A stretch of DNA of 64,000 bases from Fibrobacter sp. UWB15 (lineage in GTDB: Bacteria; Fibrobacterota; Fibrobacteria; Fibrobacterales; Fibrobacteraceae), in NCBI RefSeq assembly GCF_900177705.1, contig NZ_FXBA01000003.1:186001-250000 (forward strand). The letters run 5' to 3'. The notes below the pieces were generated by a model. That model was not told the DNA's origin. It ran no database searches and saw nothing but the letters and a program-made list of their open reading frames with translations. Of the stretch, positions 25,039 through 33,749 are shown in pieces. The first letter of the stretch is position 1; the number at the start of each line of letters is the position of its first letter. The position numbers were made by a program, and so were the translations under genes.

Positions 25039-27237
25039 TCAATCCTTCACGCAGCGGACTGACGCCCCGTATTTTTTCCGGGTTTTCGAAAAACGGACAA
25101 ATTTGTAAATAGTGAATTCAGCAACCATCGCCGCGTCTTTCTCCGATTCATTTGACAGCCAAATTTGGGCGTTATTGCGGGCAGTTCGAACCGATTCAAA
25201 GAACCATTCCTTGGTATAATCTTGACGCCAATCTGCAATATTCGAAGGCAAAACCGTAAAACCATAATAATCAAATCCACCTCCGCGGGACACCCAATCC
25301 CGGGAAGATTTCAATAAAGGCCCACAATTATTTTGACCATCCTCAACACAGTTCAGTTCCGAGAACAATGCGTTCCATTCGGTCGTATCCGGCAAATGCC
25401 AACCTTCCGGACAGACTCCACGAATAGTCCCCTTCGGGTTGCATAATTCACTAAAGCCGCATCCCTTGCCTCCGTCACTAAAGATTCCCGCCGAATCCAT
25501 CGCCGCAGGCCACGTGTAATAGCGGCCATAAGAAGAATCGCAGTTTCCCAAGCTATCGGTGAGGCAAACAGAACCATATATCGATACGGAATCTCCCACC
25601 TGGTAGTCGTAATTCAAGTTTTCCGCCATCCAGGTCTTGTCGCCAATTTTTACGGTCTTGTAAACTTGCCCATCACGAGCATCCGTCATTGACCCTTCCT
25701 CCACCTCGGAAGGCAAGATTCCCGGAATATACCTGCTCGGATCATCAATATGAGTGTACCCCTTTATGCAACGAATGTACAACTTATCTGCGGCGCCCTG
25801 ATAAACGGCATCGCTATAGAAACTAAAATACCTTCCGTTTAGATGAGAGCCGACGCTCCAAAAACCAACATGAGTATGATTGTTACTGCCGCTCAAATCG
25901 GGAGAAGGCCTCGCAGAAAAACCATACTCATCGGAACCATTGCCGTCGTAAAACCACCCCGTTAGCGATTTTAATTTTTTGCCAGCAACATCTGCACCCC
26001 CTACGGCATCAAGCAAGGTATCCCAATCACTGTCACCCGGCAAGCGCCAACCTTCAGGACAAATTCCACGGACCTGTTCGTTTGGCTTACACACTAACCC
26101 ATTACAGTCCAAACCGTCATCACTAAAGACTCCAGCTGAATCCATCGCGGCGCCAAACGGGTACAAGCGCCCATACAAATCACAAGTTTTAAAGCCGTCA
26201 GGAAAAACATAATCGTTGCCGTAATAGATGGGACATACACCTTCTTCCTTAAGAAGCGAATCTACCGCATAGATATAGTTCAAGTTCTCCGCCATCCATG
26301 TTTGATTACCGATCTTCACGGTCTTGTAAACCTGACCGTCACGTTCATCGGTCATTTCTCCATACTCGACTTTCGGATTGAAAAAATCTTTCTTGTCTGC
26401 TTTATCCCATAAAGCGAGATTTTCGGTATTCAGCAAAGATTTCTCGTAAGGACCACTCCCGTCCTTCAGGCATCGCACGGGAACACCCCTAGTAACTTCA
26501 TTGAAATAGCCCATAAACCAACCCGTAACAGAGGTTTCGTTATTGTAATAATAAGCTCCAGCTCGATAATTAAACGCTATGCAACTCCGTTCACCCGTAT
26601 TTTCGTTATCATAGTAATCAGAAGTCAAAAAGAAGACCTGAGAACAATTCCGTTTACTCATCGGCATCGCCGAGAAACCAAAAGCATCCACCCCTTGTTT
26701 TCCATCAGCCCAACCGAACCTTGATTTCAGCATCGCAGCATCAACTTTGTCATCTTTACCAACTGATCTGAGGAGTACATTCCACTCAGCAACACTAGGG
26801 AGATGCCAACCTTCTGGACACGAACCTGACATTGTATACCACCTTCCATAAATTTTGCAGTTACTTTCCAGGCTATCTGGGCACATGGAACGATCAGCAG
26901 CATAATTCAAGTTTTCCGCCATCCAAGTTTGATTGCCGATCTGCACAGTCTTGTAAACTTGGCCGTCGCGTTCATCGGTCATTTCTCCATAGTCTATATC
27001 AGGGTTCAGGAACTGCGACTTGGAGGTTACCTCGGGACATTTTACTTCAGCGAACATAGACGAATCAGACGGATCTTTTGAACCATCTTTGTCCTTATCC
27101 GAGTCGTTCTCCTTCTGTGGAGCATCATTCGCTGCAACGCTGCTTGAGCCTCCGTCTTCGAGACAGGCGTTCAGGCATAAACAGGCAAAAGCAATGAAAG
27201 CACAAAATGCAACTATTCTGAAAAAAAGCCTATACAT
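25039..27237 (-). CDS. Lipoprotein with three FISUMP domains
   Basis: The 732-residue protein has a lipoprotein signal ending in LCLNACLEDGG behind a GGGAGGAA site. An acidic, Lys-rich linker is followed by three FISUMP domains. Each opens with MTDERDGQVYKTVQIGNQTW or a close variant (third copy MTDARDGQVYKTVKIGDKTW), continues with MAENLNY, passes through CPEGWHLP (CPEGWRLP in the second), and closes with VRCLKD, IRCIKG or VRCVKD. The three copies are more alike to each other than to those at 14505-16070 in their opening motif, suggesting internal duplication. Function unknown; probably surface-exposed. It lies convergently against nfeD and divergently from floA. Confidence 0.88.
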   Translation of the reverse strand: MYRLFFRIVAFCAFIAFACLCLNACLEDGGSSSVAANDAPQKENDSDKDKDGSKDPSDSSMFAEVKCPEVTSKSQFLNPDIDYGEMTDERDGQVYKTVQIGNQTWMAENLNYAADRSMCPDSLESNCKIYGRWYTMSGSCPEGWHLPSVAEWNVLLRSVGKDDKVDAAMLKSRFGWADGKQGVDAFGFSAMPMSKRNCSQVFFLTSDYYDNENTGERSCIAFNYRAGAYYYNNETSVTGWFMGYFNEVTRGVPVRCLKDGSGPYEKSLLNTENLALWDKADKKDFFNPKVEYGEMTDERDGQVYKTVKIGNQTWMAENLNYIYAVDSLLKEEGVCPIYYGNDYVFPDGFKTCDLYGRLYPFGAAMDSAGVFSDDGLDCNGLVCKPNEQVRGICPEGWRLPGDSDWDTLLDAVGGADVAGKKLKSLTGWFYDGNGSDEYGFSARPSPDLSGSNNHTHVGFWSVGSHLNGRYFSFYSDAVYQGAADKLYIRCIKGYTHIDDPSRYIPGILPSEVEEGSMTDARDGQVYKTVKIGDKTWMAENLNYDYQVGDSVSIYGSVCLTDSLGNCDSSYGRYYTWPAAMDSAGIFSDGGKGCGFSELCNPKGTIRGVCPEGWHLPDTTEWNALFSELNCVEDGQNNCGPLLKSSRDWVSRGGGFDYYGFTVLPSNIADWRQDYTKEWFFESVRTARNNAQIWLSNESEKDAAMVAEFTIYKFVRFSKTRKKYGASVRCVKD

Positions 27238-27341
27238 GACCAGGTTCCTCCCTTGTCCAAATATTCTTATATCAAAGATAAATCTTTTCTTTACTCAAAT
27301 TATGTATATTACGAAAAGAAAACAAAAAATGGAGATAAACA

Positions 27342-28313
27342 ATGGATACTCTTCTTATCGTTGGAATCATCATCGCGGCGATTGCCGTTATCGTTTTGCT
27401 CGCCTTTATTGGCAAGTTCTTCAGCCTATGGCTGCAGGCCTTGTTCTCCAAGGCAAACGTGAGCATTTTCCAGCTTATCGGTATGCGTCTGCGTAAGGTG
27501 CCGCCGCAGGTGATTGTTGAAGCCCGAATCCTCAGCTGCAAGGCAGGCCTCCCGGTCGACACGAACCTGCTCGAAGCCCACTACCTTAGCCGCGGTAACG
27601 TACTCCGCGTAATCCAGGCTTTGATTGCCGCGAACAAGGCGAACATCAAGCTCGACTTCAAGGAAGCCGCCGCTATCGACCTCGCCGGCCGTAACGTGCT
27701 CGAAGCCGTGCAGATGTCCGTGAACCCGAAGGTGATTGAAACGCCGAAGGTTTCCGCCGTGGCTCTCGACGGTATTCAGCTGCATGCCGTGACCCGTATT
27801 ACCGTGCGTGCCAGCATCCAGAAGCTGGTCGGTGGCGCTGGCGAAGATACCGTGGTCGCCCGCGTGGGCGAAGGCATTGTGTCTTCTATCGGTTCTGCAA
27901 AGAGCCACAAGGACGTGCTCGAAAATCCGAACATGATTTCCAAGAAGGTGCTCGCTTCCGGCCTTGATGCCGGTACCGCCTTCGAAATTCTTTCGATTGA
28001 CATCGCCGACGTGGACGTGGGCCAGAACATCGGCGCTATCCTCGAAACCGACCGTGCCGAAGCCGACAAGAAGATTGCACAGGCCAAGGCCGAAGAACGC
28101 CGCGCCATGGCGTACGCCGCCGAACAGGAAATGAAGGCCAAGGTCATGGAAATGAAGGCAAAACTTGTGGAAGCCGAAGCCCAGATTCCGATGGCCATGG
28201 CATCTGCCCTTCGCGACGGCAAGCTCGGCGTGATGGACTATTACAACCTCAAGAATATCGAAGCCGACACGCAAATGCGTAAAGAAATCGGAGCTGCCCC
28301 GGAGACTAAGTAG
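27342..28313 (+). CDS. floA: Flotillin-like protein FloA
   Basis: The 323-residue protein has an N-terminal membrane insertion segment ([21 protein letters not shown]) and then the FloA/YqfA sequence: [34 protein letters not shown], the SPFH region [16 protein letters not shown] and a long C-terminal coiled coil rich in Ala/Glu/Lys. FloA organises functional membrane microdomains and is typically encoded beside nfeD. The start has GGAGATAAACA before the ATG. The downstream gene begins 5 bp after the stop. Confidence 0.95.
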   Translation: MDTLLIVGIIIAAIAVIVLLAFIGKFFSLWLQALFSKANVSIFQLIGMRLRKVPPQVIVEARILSCKAGLPVDTNLLEAHYLSRGNVLRVIQALIAANKANIKLDFKEAAAIDLAGRNVLEAVQMSVNPKVIETPKVSAVALDGIQLHAVTRITVRASIQKLVGGAGEDTVVARVGEGIVSSIGSAKSHKDVLENPNMISKKVLASGLDAGTAFEILSIDIADVDVGQNIGAILETDRAEADKKIAQAKAEERRAMAYAAEQEMKAKVMEMKAKLVEAEAQIPMAMASALRDGKLGVMDYYNLKNIEADTQMRKEIGAAPETK

Positions 28314-28318
28314 TAACC

Positions 28319-29128
28319 ATGGAAGGACTACTCATTCTCATAGGGATATGGGTTCTCGATATCGTCATTAAGAAGGTCGCGGCCAACCGAAGGGAGCAAC
28401 AGCAACGCGAACAACAAGTGCCACCGCAATACCAGAGCGATGACGACGAATTGAACGAATCCGAAGATCAGGCGCAAGGGTACCACCCTCCGCGCTCGTT
28501 ACAGGATTTGATCCGTCAGTTCGAAAATGCCCAGCGTGAGGCGACGCAAGGCAACATCGAGCCCCCCACTCCCCCCGTGCAGCGCAAGCACCCAGAGCAG
28601 TTGACGCTCCGCGACATAGCCGAGGTCGTGATTGAAGTCGATGAAGTCAATCTGGAATTCTTGATGGAAGAATTCGACGTTGACGAAAACACCGCCACCG
28701 AGATGCTGATGGACCTACAGGCCCACCGCATCGTAGGCCACGACATGGGCGAAGGCGACTGCGACGTTTTAGTGCACGATCTGGAAGAACTCGACAACCT
28801 GCTCAGTCACGAAAAGCATGCCGAAGAATCACGCAATGAGACCCTTCGACAGGTGCAAGGTGACAATGATACGGAACGCGAAGACGCGCACCGCAAGGAA
28901 CTGGAGCGCCAGCGTGAGCTGAACGCTCTCGAAGAACGCGCCAAGTCTGCACGTGAATCTGCCGCCGCATTCATGGGAAATGACGTCGTCAGCGGAACCG
29001 AACAGGCTCCGCGCCGCGCACCCCTTGTTTCGACTAAAAACCTTACCGACGTGCGCAAGGGATTCATCTGGGCTAAAGTCCTGGACGAGCCCCGCTTCAA
29101 GCGCCGCTGGAGCGCTCAGTACCGGTAA
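28319..29128 (+). CDS. Membrane-anchored hypothetical protein downstream of floA
   Basis: The 269-residue protein starts with one membrane segment (MEGLLILIGIWVLDIVI), then a Gln/Glu-rich disordered part. A compact domain at about 95-150 (LRDIAEVVIEVDEVNLEFLM, then FDVDENTATEMLMDLQAHRIVG) looks like a winged-helix fold similar in pattern to the FtsK gamma domain. A long charged helix follows. Residues about 172-186 (SRNETLRQVQGDNDT) are encoded by a dispersed-repeat sequence. It is probably cotranscribed with floA, so a microdomain-related role is possible. No named family is recognised. Confidence 0.55.
   Translation: MEGLLILIGIWVLDIVIKKVAANRREQQQREQQVPPQYQSDDDELNESEDQAQGYHPPRSLQDLIRQFENAQREATQGNIEPPTPPVQRKHPEQLTLRDIAEVVIEVDEVNLEFLMEEFDVDENTATEMLMDLQAHRIVGHDMGEGDCDVLVHDLEELDNLLSHEKHAEESRNETLRQVQGDNDTEREDAHRKELERQRELNALEERAKSARESAAAFMGNDVVSGTEQAPRRAPLVSTKNLTDVRKGFIWAKVLDEPRFKRRWSAQYR
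28839..28869. repeat. Dispersed-repeat sequence inside the floA-downstream gene
   Basis: ACCCTTCGAC followed by AGGTGCAAGG and TGACAATG has the skeleton of the intergenic element at 35212-35262 (ATCCTTCGAC ... GGATGACAATG). It contains a short CCTT/AAGG inverted repeat and is translated in frame. Confidence 0.55.
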
Positions 29129-29914
29129 CTACTTACCGAACCACTTGACCGTAATATCAACGAATTTGCCGTCTTTCTTCATCGAAGCAAGGACGGCATT
29201 TATTGTATCGCGGAGAGCCTTGTCAGCCTTGCGGAACCCGACTGCATAAAATTCATTGTACACGCCATCTTCCAAAATGGCATAATTTTTATTGTTCAAG
29301 ACATTCCAATACTTGGCTGCGACTTCATCCATAAACACTGCTTCGACAGAATCTTGCACCATAGCATCCAGCGCAAGGTTCATAGTTTCAAACTGCACGA
29401 TTTCCTTGACATCCTTTTTAATTTCAGACTGTTCGATCATCGACCAAGCAGTCGAAGCATACTGGACACCAATCTTTTTACCCTTCAAAGAATCCAAGCT
29501 ATTGTAGGCCTCATTCTTCACCATGAAAACCAGTCTGTTGGTGAGGTAAGGATCGCTCAAGTTCATGGCCGAAGTTCGAGATTCGTCGACGCTCATGCCA
29601 TTCCACACGCAGTCAATATTTTCCGTATTCAATTCTTTTTCCTTGTCAGCCCAAGGAATCAAGTGCAGTTTAAGTCTCAGTCCCAGACGAGAGCAAACCT
29701 CACGCGCTAGGTCAACATCAAAACCCACAACATTGCTGTCCTTATCGGTAAAGACCATGGGCGGATAATCCCCCATATGGCCCATCACCAGGATTCCAGA
29801 AGCCTTTACTCTATTGTAGGAATAATCCGAATTCAGGGATAATTTTTTTTCATTGCACCCAGAAAGAGCAACAATGCAGGCAATCGCAGAAACAACCGAG
29901 AAAAACTTTTTCAT
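29129..29914 (-). CDS. Amino-acid ABC transporter substrate-binding lipoprotein (paralogue 1)
   Basis: The start at 29914 (MKKFFSVVSAIAC) has AAGGAAAACGTC upstream; the open frame continues 11 codons into the preceding gene. The 261-residue product has the lipobox ALSGCN and a family-3 solute-binding fold: YPPMVFTDKDSNVVGFDVDL, DCVWNGMSVDESRTSAMNLS and DAVFMDEVAAKYW-like hinge and pocket motifs (here VEAVFMDEVAAKYW). It would capture a polar or basic amino acid outside the cytoplasmic membrane. Two close paralogues lie upstream, and the only permease and ATPase are those at 31.3-32.8 kb. Confidence 0.88.
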   Translation of the reverse strand: MKKFFSVVSAIACIVALSGCNEKKLSLNSDYSYNRVKASGILVMGHMGDYPPMVFTDKDSNVVGFDVDLAREVCSRLGLRLKLHLIPWADKEKELNTENIDCVWNGMSVDESRTSAMNLSDPYLTNRLVFMVKNEAYNSLDSLKGKKIGVQYASTAWSMIEQSEIKKDVKEIVQFETMNLALDAMVQDSVEAVFMDEVAAKYWNVLNNKNYAILEDGVYNEFYAVGFRKADKALRDTINAVLASMKKDGKFVDITVKWFGK

Positions 29915-29936
29915 GACGTTTTCCTTTTTTAGATGC

Positions 29937-30704
29937 TTATTTGCCAAACCACTTCATCGAAATTTTCACAAAACGACCATCAATTTTCATCGTATTCAAA
30001 ATGTCATTTACGGCATTGCGGAGCGCCTGGTCATTCTTGCGGAAACCGACAGCAAGTTTTTCTTTTATATGAGGGTCTACCCAAAAAAAGTATTCTTTCT
30101 TGTATTTATAGATCAGATACTTTGCGATGACCTCATCCACGTACACAACGTCTACGTCGCCGCTGTCCAAAGCCGCAAGCGCCTTGAGGTTGTCTTCAAA
30201 CGCGATGATTTCCTTGGCTGACATCCCTATCTTCGACGTGACAAGATGATCTTGCGAAGTGGACCCCTTCTGCAAGGCAATTCTCTTACCCATTAGCGAA
30301 TCCATATTCACAAGCGAAGAATCCTTCACCACAAAGTACATGCCATTTTTTAAGTACGGATCGCTCAAACTCATCGAAGAAGCTCGGGCGCTATCGACAC
30401 TCATACCATTCCAAATACAATCGATCGCTCCCGAATTCAGTTCATGTTCCTTGTTTTCCCAATTAATCGGAACTGTCTTGAGTTTGATACCTAGGCGGGC
30501 GCAAACTTCTATGGCAAGATCAATATCAAAGCCAACGATGTCGCCATCCTGGTCGTAAAAGCCCATAGGCGGATAATATGCATCGAGGCCAATGACCAAT
30601 TCGCCCTTCGCCATCACCTTCTTGTAGGAATCATCTCCACTTTCACAGCCAACGGAAGCCAGAGCTAAGGCAACAAGAGCAATAAACGCAAAAATCTTTT
30701 TCAC
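29937..30704 (-). CDS. Amino-acid ABC transporter substrate-binding lipoprotein (paralogue 2)
   Basis: The 255-residue protein starts with GTG behind AAGGATTGAAAA. Its signal ends in the lipobox ALASVGCES. The solute-binding family-3 motifs are YPPMGFYDQDGDIVGFDIDL, IDCIWNGMSVDSARASSMSL and VDVVYVDEVIAKYL. It is 22 bp upstream of paralogue 1 and probably cotranscribed with it. A small plus-strand gene separates it from the permease/ATPase operon. Confidence 0.88.
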   Translation of the reverse strand: MKKIFAFIALVALALASVGCESGDDSYKKVMAKGELVIGLDAYYPPMGFYDQDGDIVGFDIDLAIEVCARLGIKLKTVPINWENKEHELNSGAIDCIWNGMSVDSARASSMSLSDPYLKNGMYFVVKDSSLVNMDSLMGKRIALQKGSTSQDHLVTSKIGMSAKEIIAFEDNLKALAALDSGDVDVVYVDEVIAKYLIYKYKKEYFFWVDPHIKEKLAVGFRKNDQALRNAVNDILNTMKIDGRFVKISMKWFGK

Positions 30705-30875
30705 TTTTCAATCCTTCTTCGTCATAAAAATAAGATTTTTTTCTACAAAAAATAGGCTGTTGCGCTAAATTGCAGGCTCCATAGTTTCATGGGGGACGCT
30801 TCACGGTAGGTTCAGTCGAGCTCATCTTTTTTCTGTATTTATTGTATTTTTCCCATAGGGATCGAGGAAAATATC

Positions 30876-31328
30876 ATGAGAAAGCTACTCAGGAAAATCA
30901 GCGTATTCGCGTGTTCCATATTCTGGGGGAACGGCGCAAGAAGCGGCAATCCGTTCAGGTTTATCCGCAAGTACTGGGTACAACTGCTCCTTTCTTCCAT
31001 TGCCATACAGACAATCGCCTGCGCATACGGCGGCGAAGACCCGTACGACTATTCCAATGATTGCGAGCCGGTATTCGACACCGAGAAATTCTCGAACGAA
31101 GGTTACACCGACTGCGAAAAGCAGATTGTGGAGCAGGCCCTGATTGCAAAGGACCTGCAAGACAATCTGGGCAAGCGCGAAGACGCCACCATAGAGGCCT
31201 GGAACGAGGTGCGCCAGAAAATCAGCGAGATTGCCGAGACCTGCGACATGAAAGCTCTCAAAACCGAGGGCTCAATATCGTCGTACTACTGCTCAGACGG
31301 CAGAACCATAAACGTCAGCGACCACTAA
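30876..31328 (+). CDS. Hypothetical Cys-containing exported protein
   Basis: The 150-residue protein has a long N-terminal region with a hydrophobic stretch (WVQLLLSSIAIQTIACAYGG) that could be a signal anchor or, given TIAC, a lipoprotein signal with an unusually long lead. The mature part is acidic with Cys in DCEPVF, DCEKQI, TCDMKA and YYCSDG, consistent with disulfides outside the cytoplasm. The ATG has GAGGAAAATATC upstream. No family is recognised. It lies on the plus strand inside an otherwise minus-strand transporter cluster. Confidence 0.55.
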   Translation: MRKLLRKISVFACSIFWGNGARSGNPFRFIRKYWVQLLLSSIAIQTIACAYGGEDPYDYSNDCEPVFDTEKFSNEGYTDCEKQIVEQALIAKDLQDNLGKREDATIEAWNEVRQKISEIAETCDMKALKTEGSISSYYCSDGRTINVSDH

Positions 31329-31333
31329 AGGCA

Positions 31334-32128
31334 TCAAGCCTTTGAAAAACGGCTCAGGAACTGCGCCAGGCGCTCGTTGCCCGATTCGCGGAACACGTGG
31401 TCGGGGGTCCCCTGTTCCACAATGACACCGCCGTCCATGAAGATGACCTTGTCGGCCACGTCGCGGGCAAAGGCCATTTCGTGAGTCACGATGACCATGG
31501 TCATCTTGTCTTCAGCCAGTTTCTTGATAATCTTGAGCACTTCGCCGGTGAGTTCCGGGTCCAAGGCACTCGTCGGCTCATCAAAGAAAAGAATCTTCGG
31601 GTTCATCGCGAGCGCGCGGGCAATGGACACGCGCTGCTGCTGGCCGCCGCTGAGTTCGCAAGGGTAAGCCTTTTCCTTACCTTCAAGGCCCATGCGCTTG
31701 AGCAGGAACCGCCCCATGGCGCGGGCATCCTTGCGTTCGTCCCCCAGCACACGCACCGGAGCGAGGCAAAGGTTCTGGAGCACCGTCAGGTGCGGGAACA
31801 AGTTGAAGTTCTGGAACACGAGTCCCGTAGAAAGGCGAATTTCACGAAGCGTTTTAGCCGGAGCATACTTGACCGCAGCGCCCTTCGCCGAATCATTCGG
31901 CACCACCATGTCCTTGCCGTCGACCTGCACCAGGCCGCCGTCAACCGTTTCGAGCTGGGTAAGGCAGCGCAACAGCGTACTCTTGCCGGAACCGCTGGGT
32001 CCGATAATCGAGAGCACCTCGCCCGCCTTCAGGTCAAAAGAAATATCCTTGAGCACATGCAAGTCGCCAAAGGACTTCTTGACGTGTTCTACCTTGAGGA
32101 TCGGCGCAGATTCATTCACATTTCCCAT
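31334..32128 (-). CDS. Polar amino-acid ABC transporter ATPase (GlnQ type)
   Basis: The ATG at 32128 has GAGG at 6-base spacing and is preferred; an overlapping GTG at 32140 is the alternative. The 264-residue ATPase has Walker A GPSGSGKST, the signature LSGGQQQRVSIARAL, Walker B ILFFDEPTSALDPE and the switch His in IVTHEMAFA. An insertion of about 15 residues between Walker A and the Q-loop (MVVPNDSAKGAAVKYAP) is longer than in E. coli GlnQ. It powers the permease encoded immediately upstream. Confidence 0.93.
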   Translation of the reverse strand: MGNVNESAPILKVEHVKKSFGDLHVLKDISFDLKAGEVLSIIGPSGSGKSTLLRCLTQLETVDGGLVQVDGKDMVVPNDSAKGAAVKYAPAKTLREIRLSTGLVFQNFNLFPHLTVLQNLCLAPVRVLGDERKDARAMGRFLLKRMGLEGKEKAYPCELSGGQQQRVSIARALAMNPKILFFDEPTSALDPELTGEVLKIIKKLAEDKMTMVIVTHEMAFARDVADKVIFMDGGVIVEQGTPDHVFRESGNERLAQFLSRFSKA

Positions 32129-32136
32129 TCCACGCC

Positions 32137-32796
32137 TCACTTATAGTAATTGAGCTTGCGTTCCACGTAGGCAAAAAGCACGCTCAGCAAAAGGTTCGCC
32201 ACATAGTAGAATACGCCCGCCACGAACAGCGGGTAAATGCTCGCGTAAGCGGCCTGCTGTTTCTTGGCCAGCGCAAAAAGTTCCGTCACCGCAATCACCT
32301 GCGCAAGGGAGGTGTCCTTCACCAGAGTGATGACTTCGTTAGCGCTGGCGGGTACCACGCGCTTTACCACCTGCGGGAGGATAATACGGAAGAACGTCTG
32401 CGTGCGGGTCATGCCCAGCATGTAGGCCGCCTCGTACTGCCCCTTGGGTATGGACTGGATGCCGCCGCGGAAAATTTCAGCAAAGTAGGCCGCATAGTTT
32501 ATCGAAAACGCCACAATCACCGCCGGGAAGCGGTCAAAGGAAAAATCCACGCCCGCATATTCGCTCAGGTAGTAGGAACCAAAGTAAATCGCCACAATCT
32601 GGAGCAGCAAAGGGGTGCCGCGCATCACCGAGATGTAGAACGATACCGGGTAACGCACCACGCGCCACTTGCTCATCTTGAGAACCGCAATGAGCAGACC
32701 CAACGGAATTGAGAACAGGAGCGTGAGCCCGAAAATGGCGAGCGTCGTGCAGAAGCCGCCCCAAAGGATAGGCAAAAGCGTTGACAATTCCGACAT
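32137..32796 (-). CDS. Polar amino-acid ABC transporter permease (HEQRo/GlnP type)
   Basis: The start is the ATG at 32796, which overlaps the binding-protein stop as TAATG. The 219-residue protein has about five membrane helices and the family start LLPILWGGFCTTLAIFGLTLLF. The EAA loop reads EAAYMLGMTRTQTFFRIILP, the ATPase contact site. It acts with the adjacent ATPase and probably with all three binding proteins. Confidence 0.93.
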   Translation of the reverse strand: MSELSTLLPILWGGFCTTLAIFGLTLLFSIPLGLLIAVLKMSKWRVVRYPVSFYISVMRGTPLLLQIVAIYFGSYYLSEYAGVDFSFDRFPAVIVAFSINYAAYFAEIFRGGIQSIPKGQYEAAYMLGMTRTQTFFRIILPQVVKRVVPASANEVITLVKDTSLAQVIAVTELFALAKKQQAAYASIYPLFVAGVFYYVANLLLSVLFAYVERKLNYYK

Positions 32797-33587
32797 TACT
32801 TGCCGAACCACTTGGCAGAGATTTCGTCGAACTTGCCGTCGGCCTTCATGGCGGCCAGGGTAGAGTTCACGGCATCACGCAGGGCCTGGTCTTTTTTGCG
32901 GAAACCCACGGCATAGACTTCGTCGGAGAGGCCTTCCTCGAGCACCGTGTAGTCCTTCGCGTTCGTCACAATCCAGTACTTGGCCACGATTTCGTCCAGG
33001 AACACGGCGTCGACACCGCCCTTGTCCAAATCCATAAGCGCCGTCTGGTTGTCGTCAAACGGGACGATTTCCTTGGCAGCCTTGCCCGCTTCGGAAGCAT
33101 CCAAAAGCTTCTGGGCGGTAGAACCGTTCTGCACGGCAATCTTCTTGCCGGCGAGGGCCGCGAGATTTGCAAGAGCCTTGTCCTTCACCGTGAAAATCAT
33201 GCGGTTCTTGAGGTACGGGTCGCTCAAGTTCATCGCTTTCGCACGGGCGCTGTCCACGCTCATGCCGTTCCAGATGCAGTCAATCTTGCCGGTGTTCAGT
33301 TCCTGTTCCTTCGCATCCCAGGAAATCGGCTGCGTCTTGAGCTTCACGCCCAGGCGCGCACAAACTTCGGTAGCGAGGTCGATATCGAAACCCACGATGT
33401 TGTTGTCCTTGTCGCGGAAACCCATCGGCGGAAAAGAATCGTCGAGACCGAGCACGAACTCGCCCGCCGCTTTCACCTTGTTCAGGGATTCATCGGCCTG
33501 AGTCTTGGATTCCGCCTTCTGGTCGTTGCAGGCAGAAAGAACCGCGGCACACGCAACCGCCGCAAACATCGCAAAAATCTTTTTCAT
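32796..33587 (-). CDS. Amino-acid ABC transporter substrate-binding lipoprotein (paralogue 3)
   Basis: The 263-residue protein heads the transporter operon (binding protein, permease, ATPase). A strong AAAGGAGTTTCA site precedes the ATG, and the signal ends in the lipobox AVLSACND. Motifs match the other two paralogues: FPPMGFRDKDNNIVGFDIDL, IDCIWNGMSVDSARAKAMNL and VDAVFLDEIVAKYW. The ligand pocket residues are nearly the same in the three, so the ligands are probably related amino acids. Confidence 0.92.
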   Translation of the reverse strand: MKKIFAMFAAVACAAVLSACNDQKAESKTQADESLNKVKAAGEFVLGLDDSFPPMGFRDKDNNIVGFDIDLATEVCARLGVKLKTQPISWDAKEQELNTGKIDCIWNGMSVDSARAKAMNLSDPYLKNRMIFTVKDKALANLAALAGKKIAVQNGSTAQKLLDASEAGKAAKEIVPFDDNQTALMDLDKGGVDAVFLDEIVAKYWIVTNAKDYTVLEEGLSDEVYAVGFRKKDQALRDAVNSTLAAMKADGKFDEISAKWFGK

Positions 33588-33610
33588 TGAAACTCCTTTT
33601 TTTTACCAAA

Positions 33611-33651
33611 TATAAAAAACTCATGACGATCTAAAATTAAACCGTCATGAG
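33611..33651 (-). terminator. Terminator of the LuxR-HTH regulator gene
   Basis: On the minus strand CTCATGACGG pairs with CGTCATGAG around a T/A-rich loop and is followed by TTTTTTATATTT. It lies between the regulator and the transporter operon, which it insulates. Confidence 0.75.
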
Positions 33652-33749
33652 CGAGGTGTTTAGAAATAAAAACTCCCCTAACCTTTTTAAAGATAAACAA
33701 CGACGGTATTACTTGTCTATAGCCCAAACGGGTTATTTTCGTGCCTATT

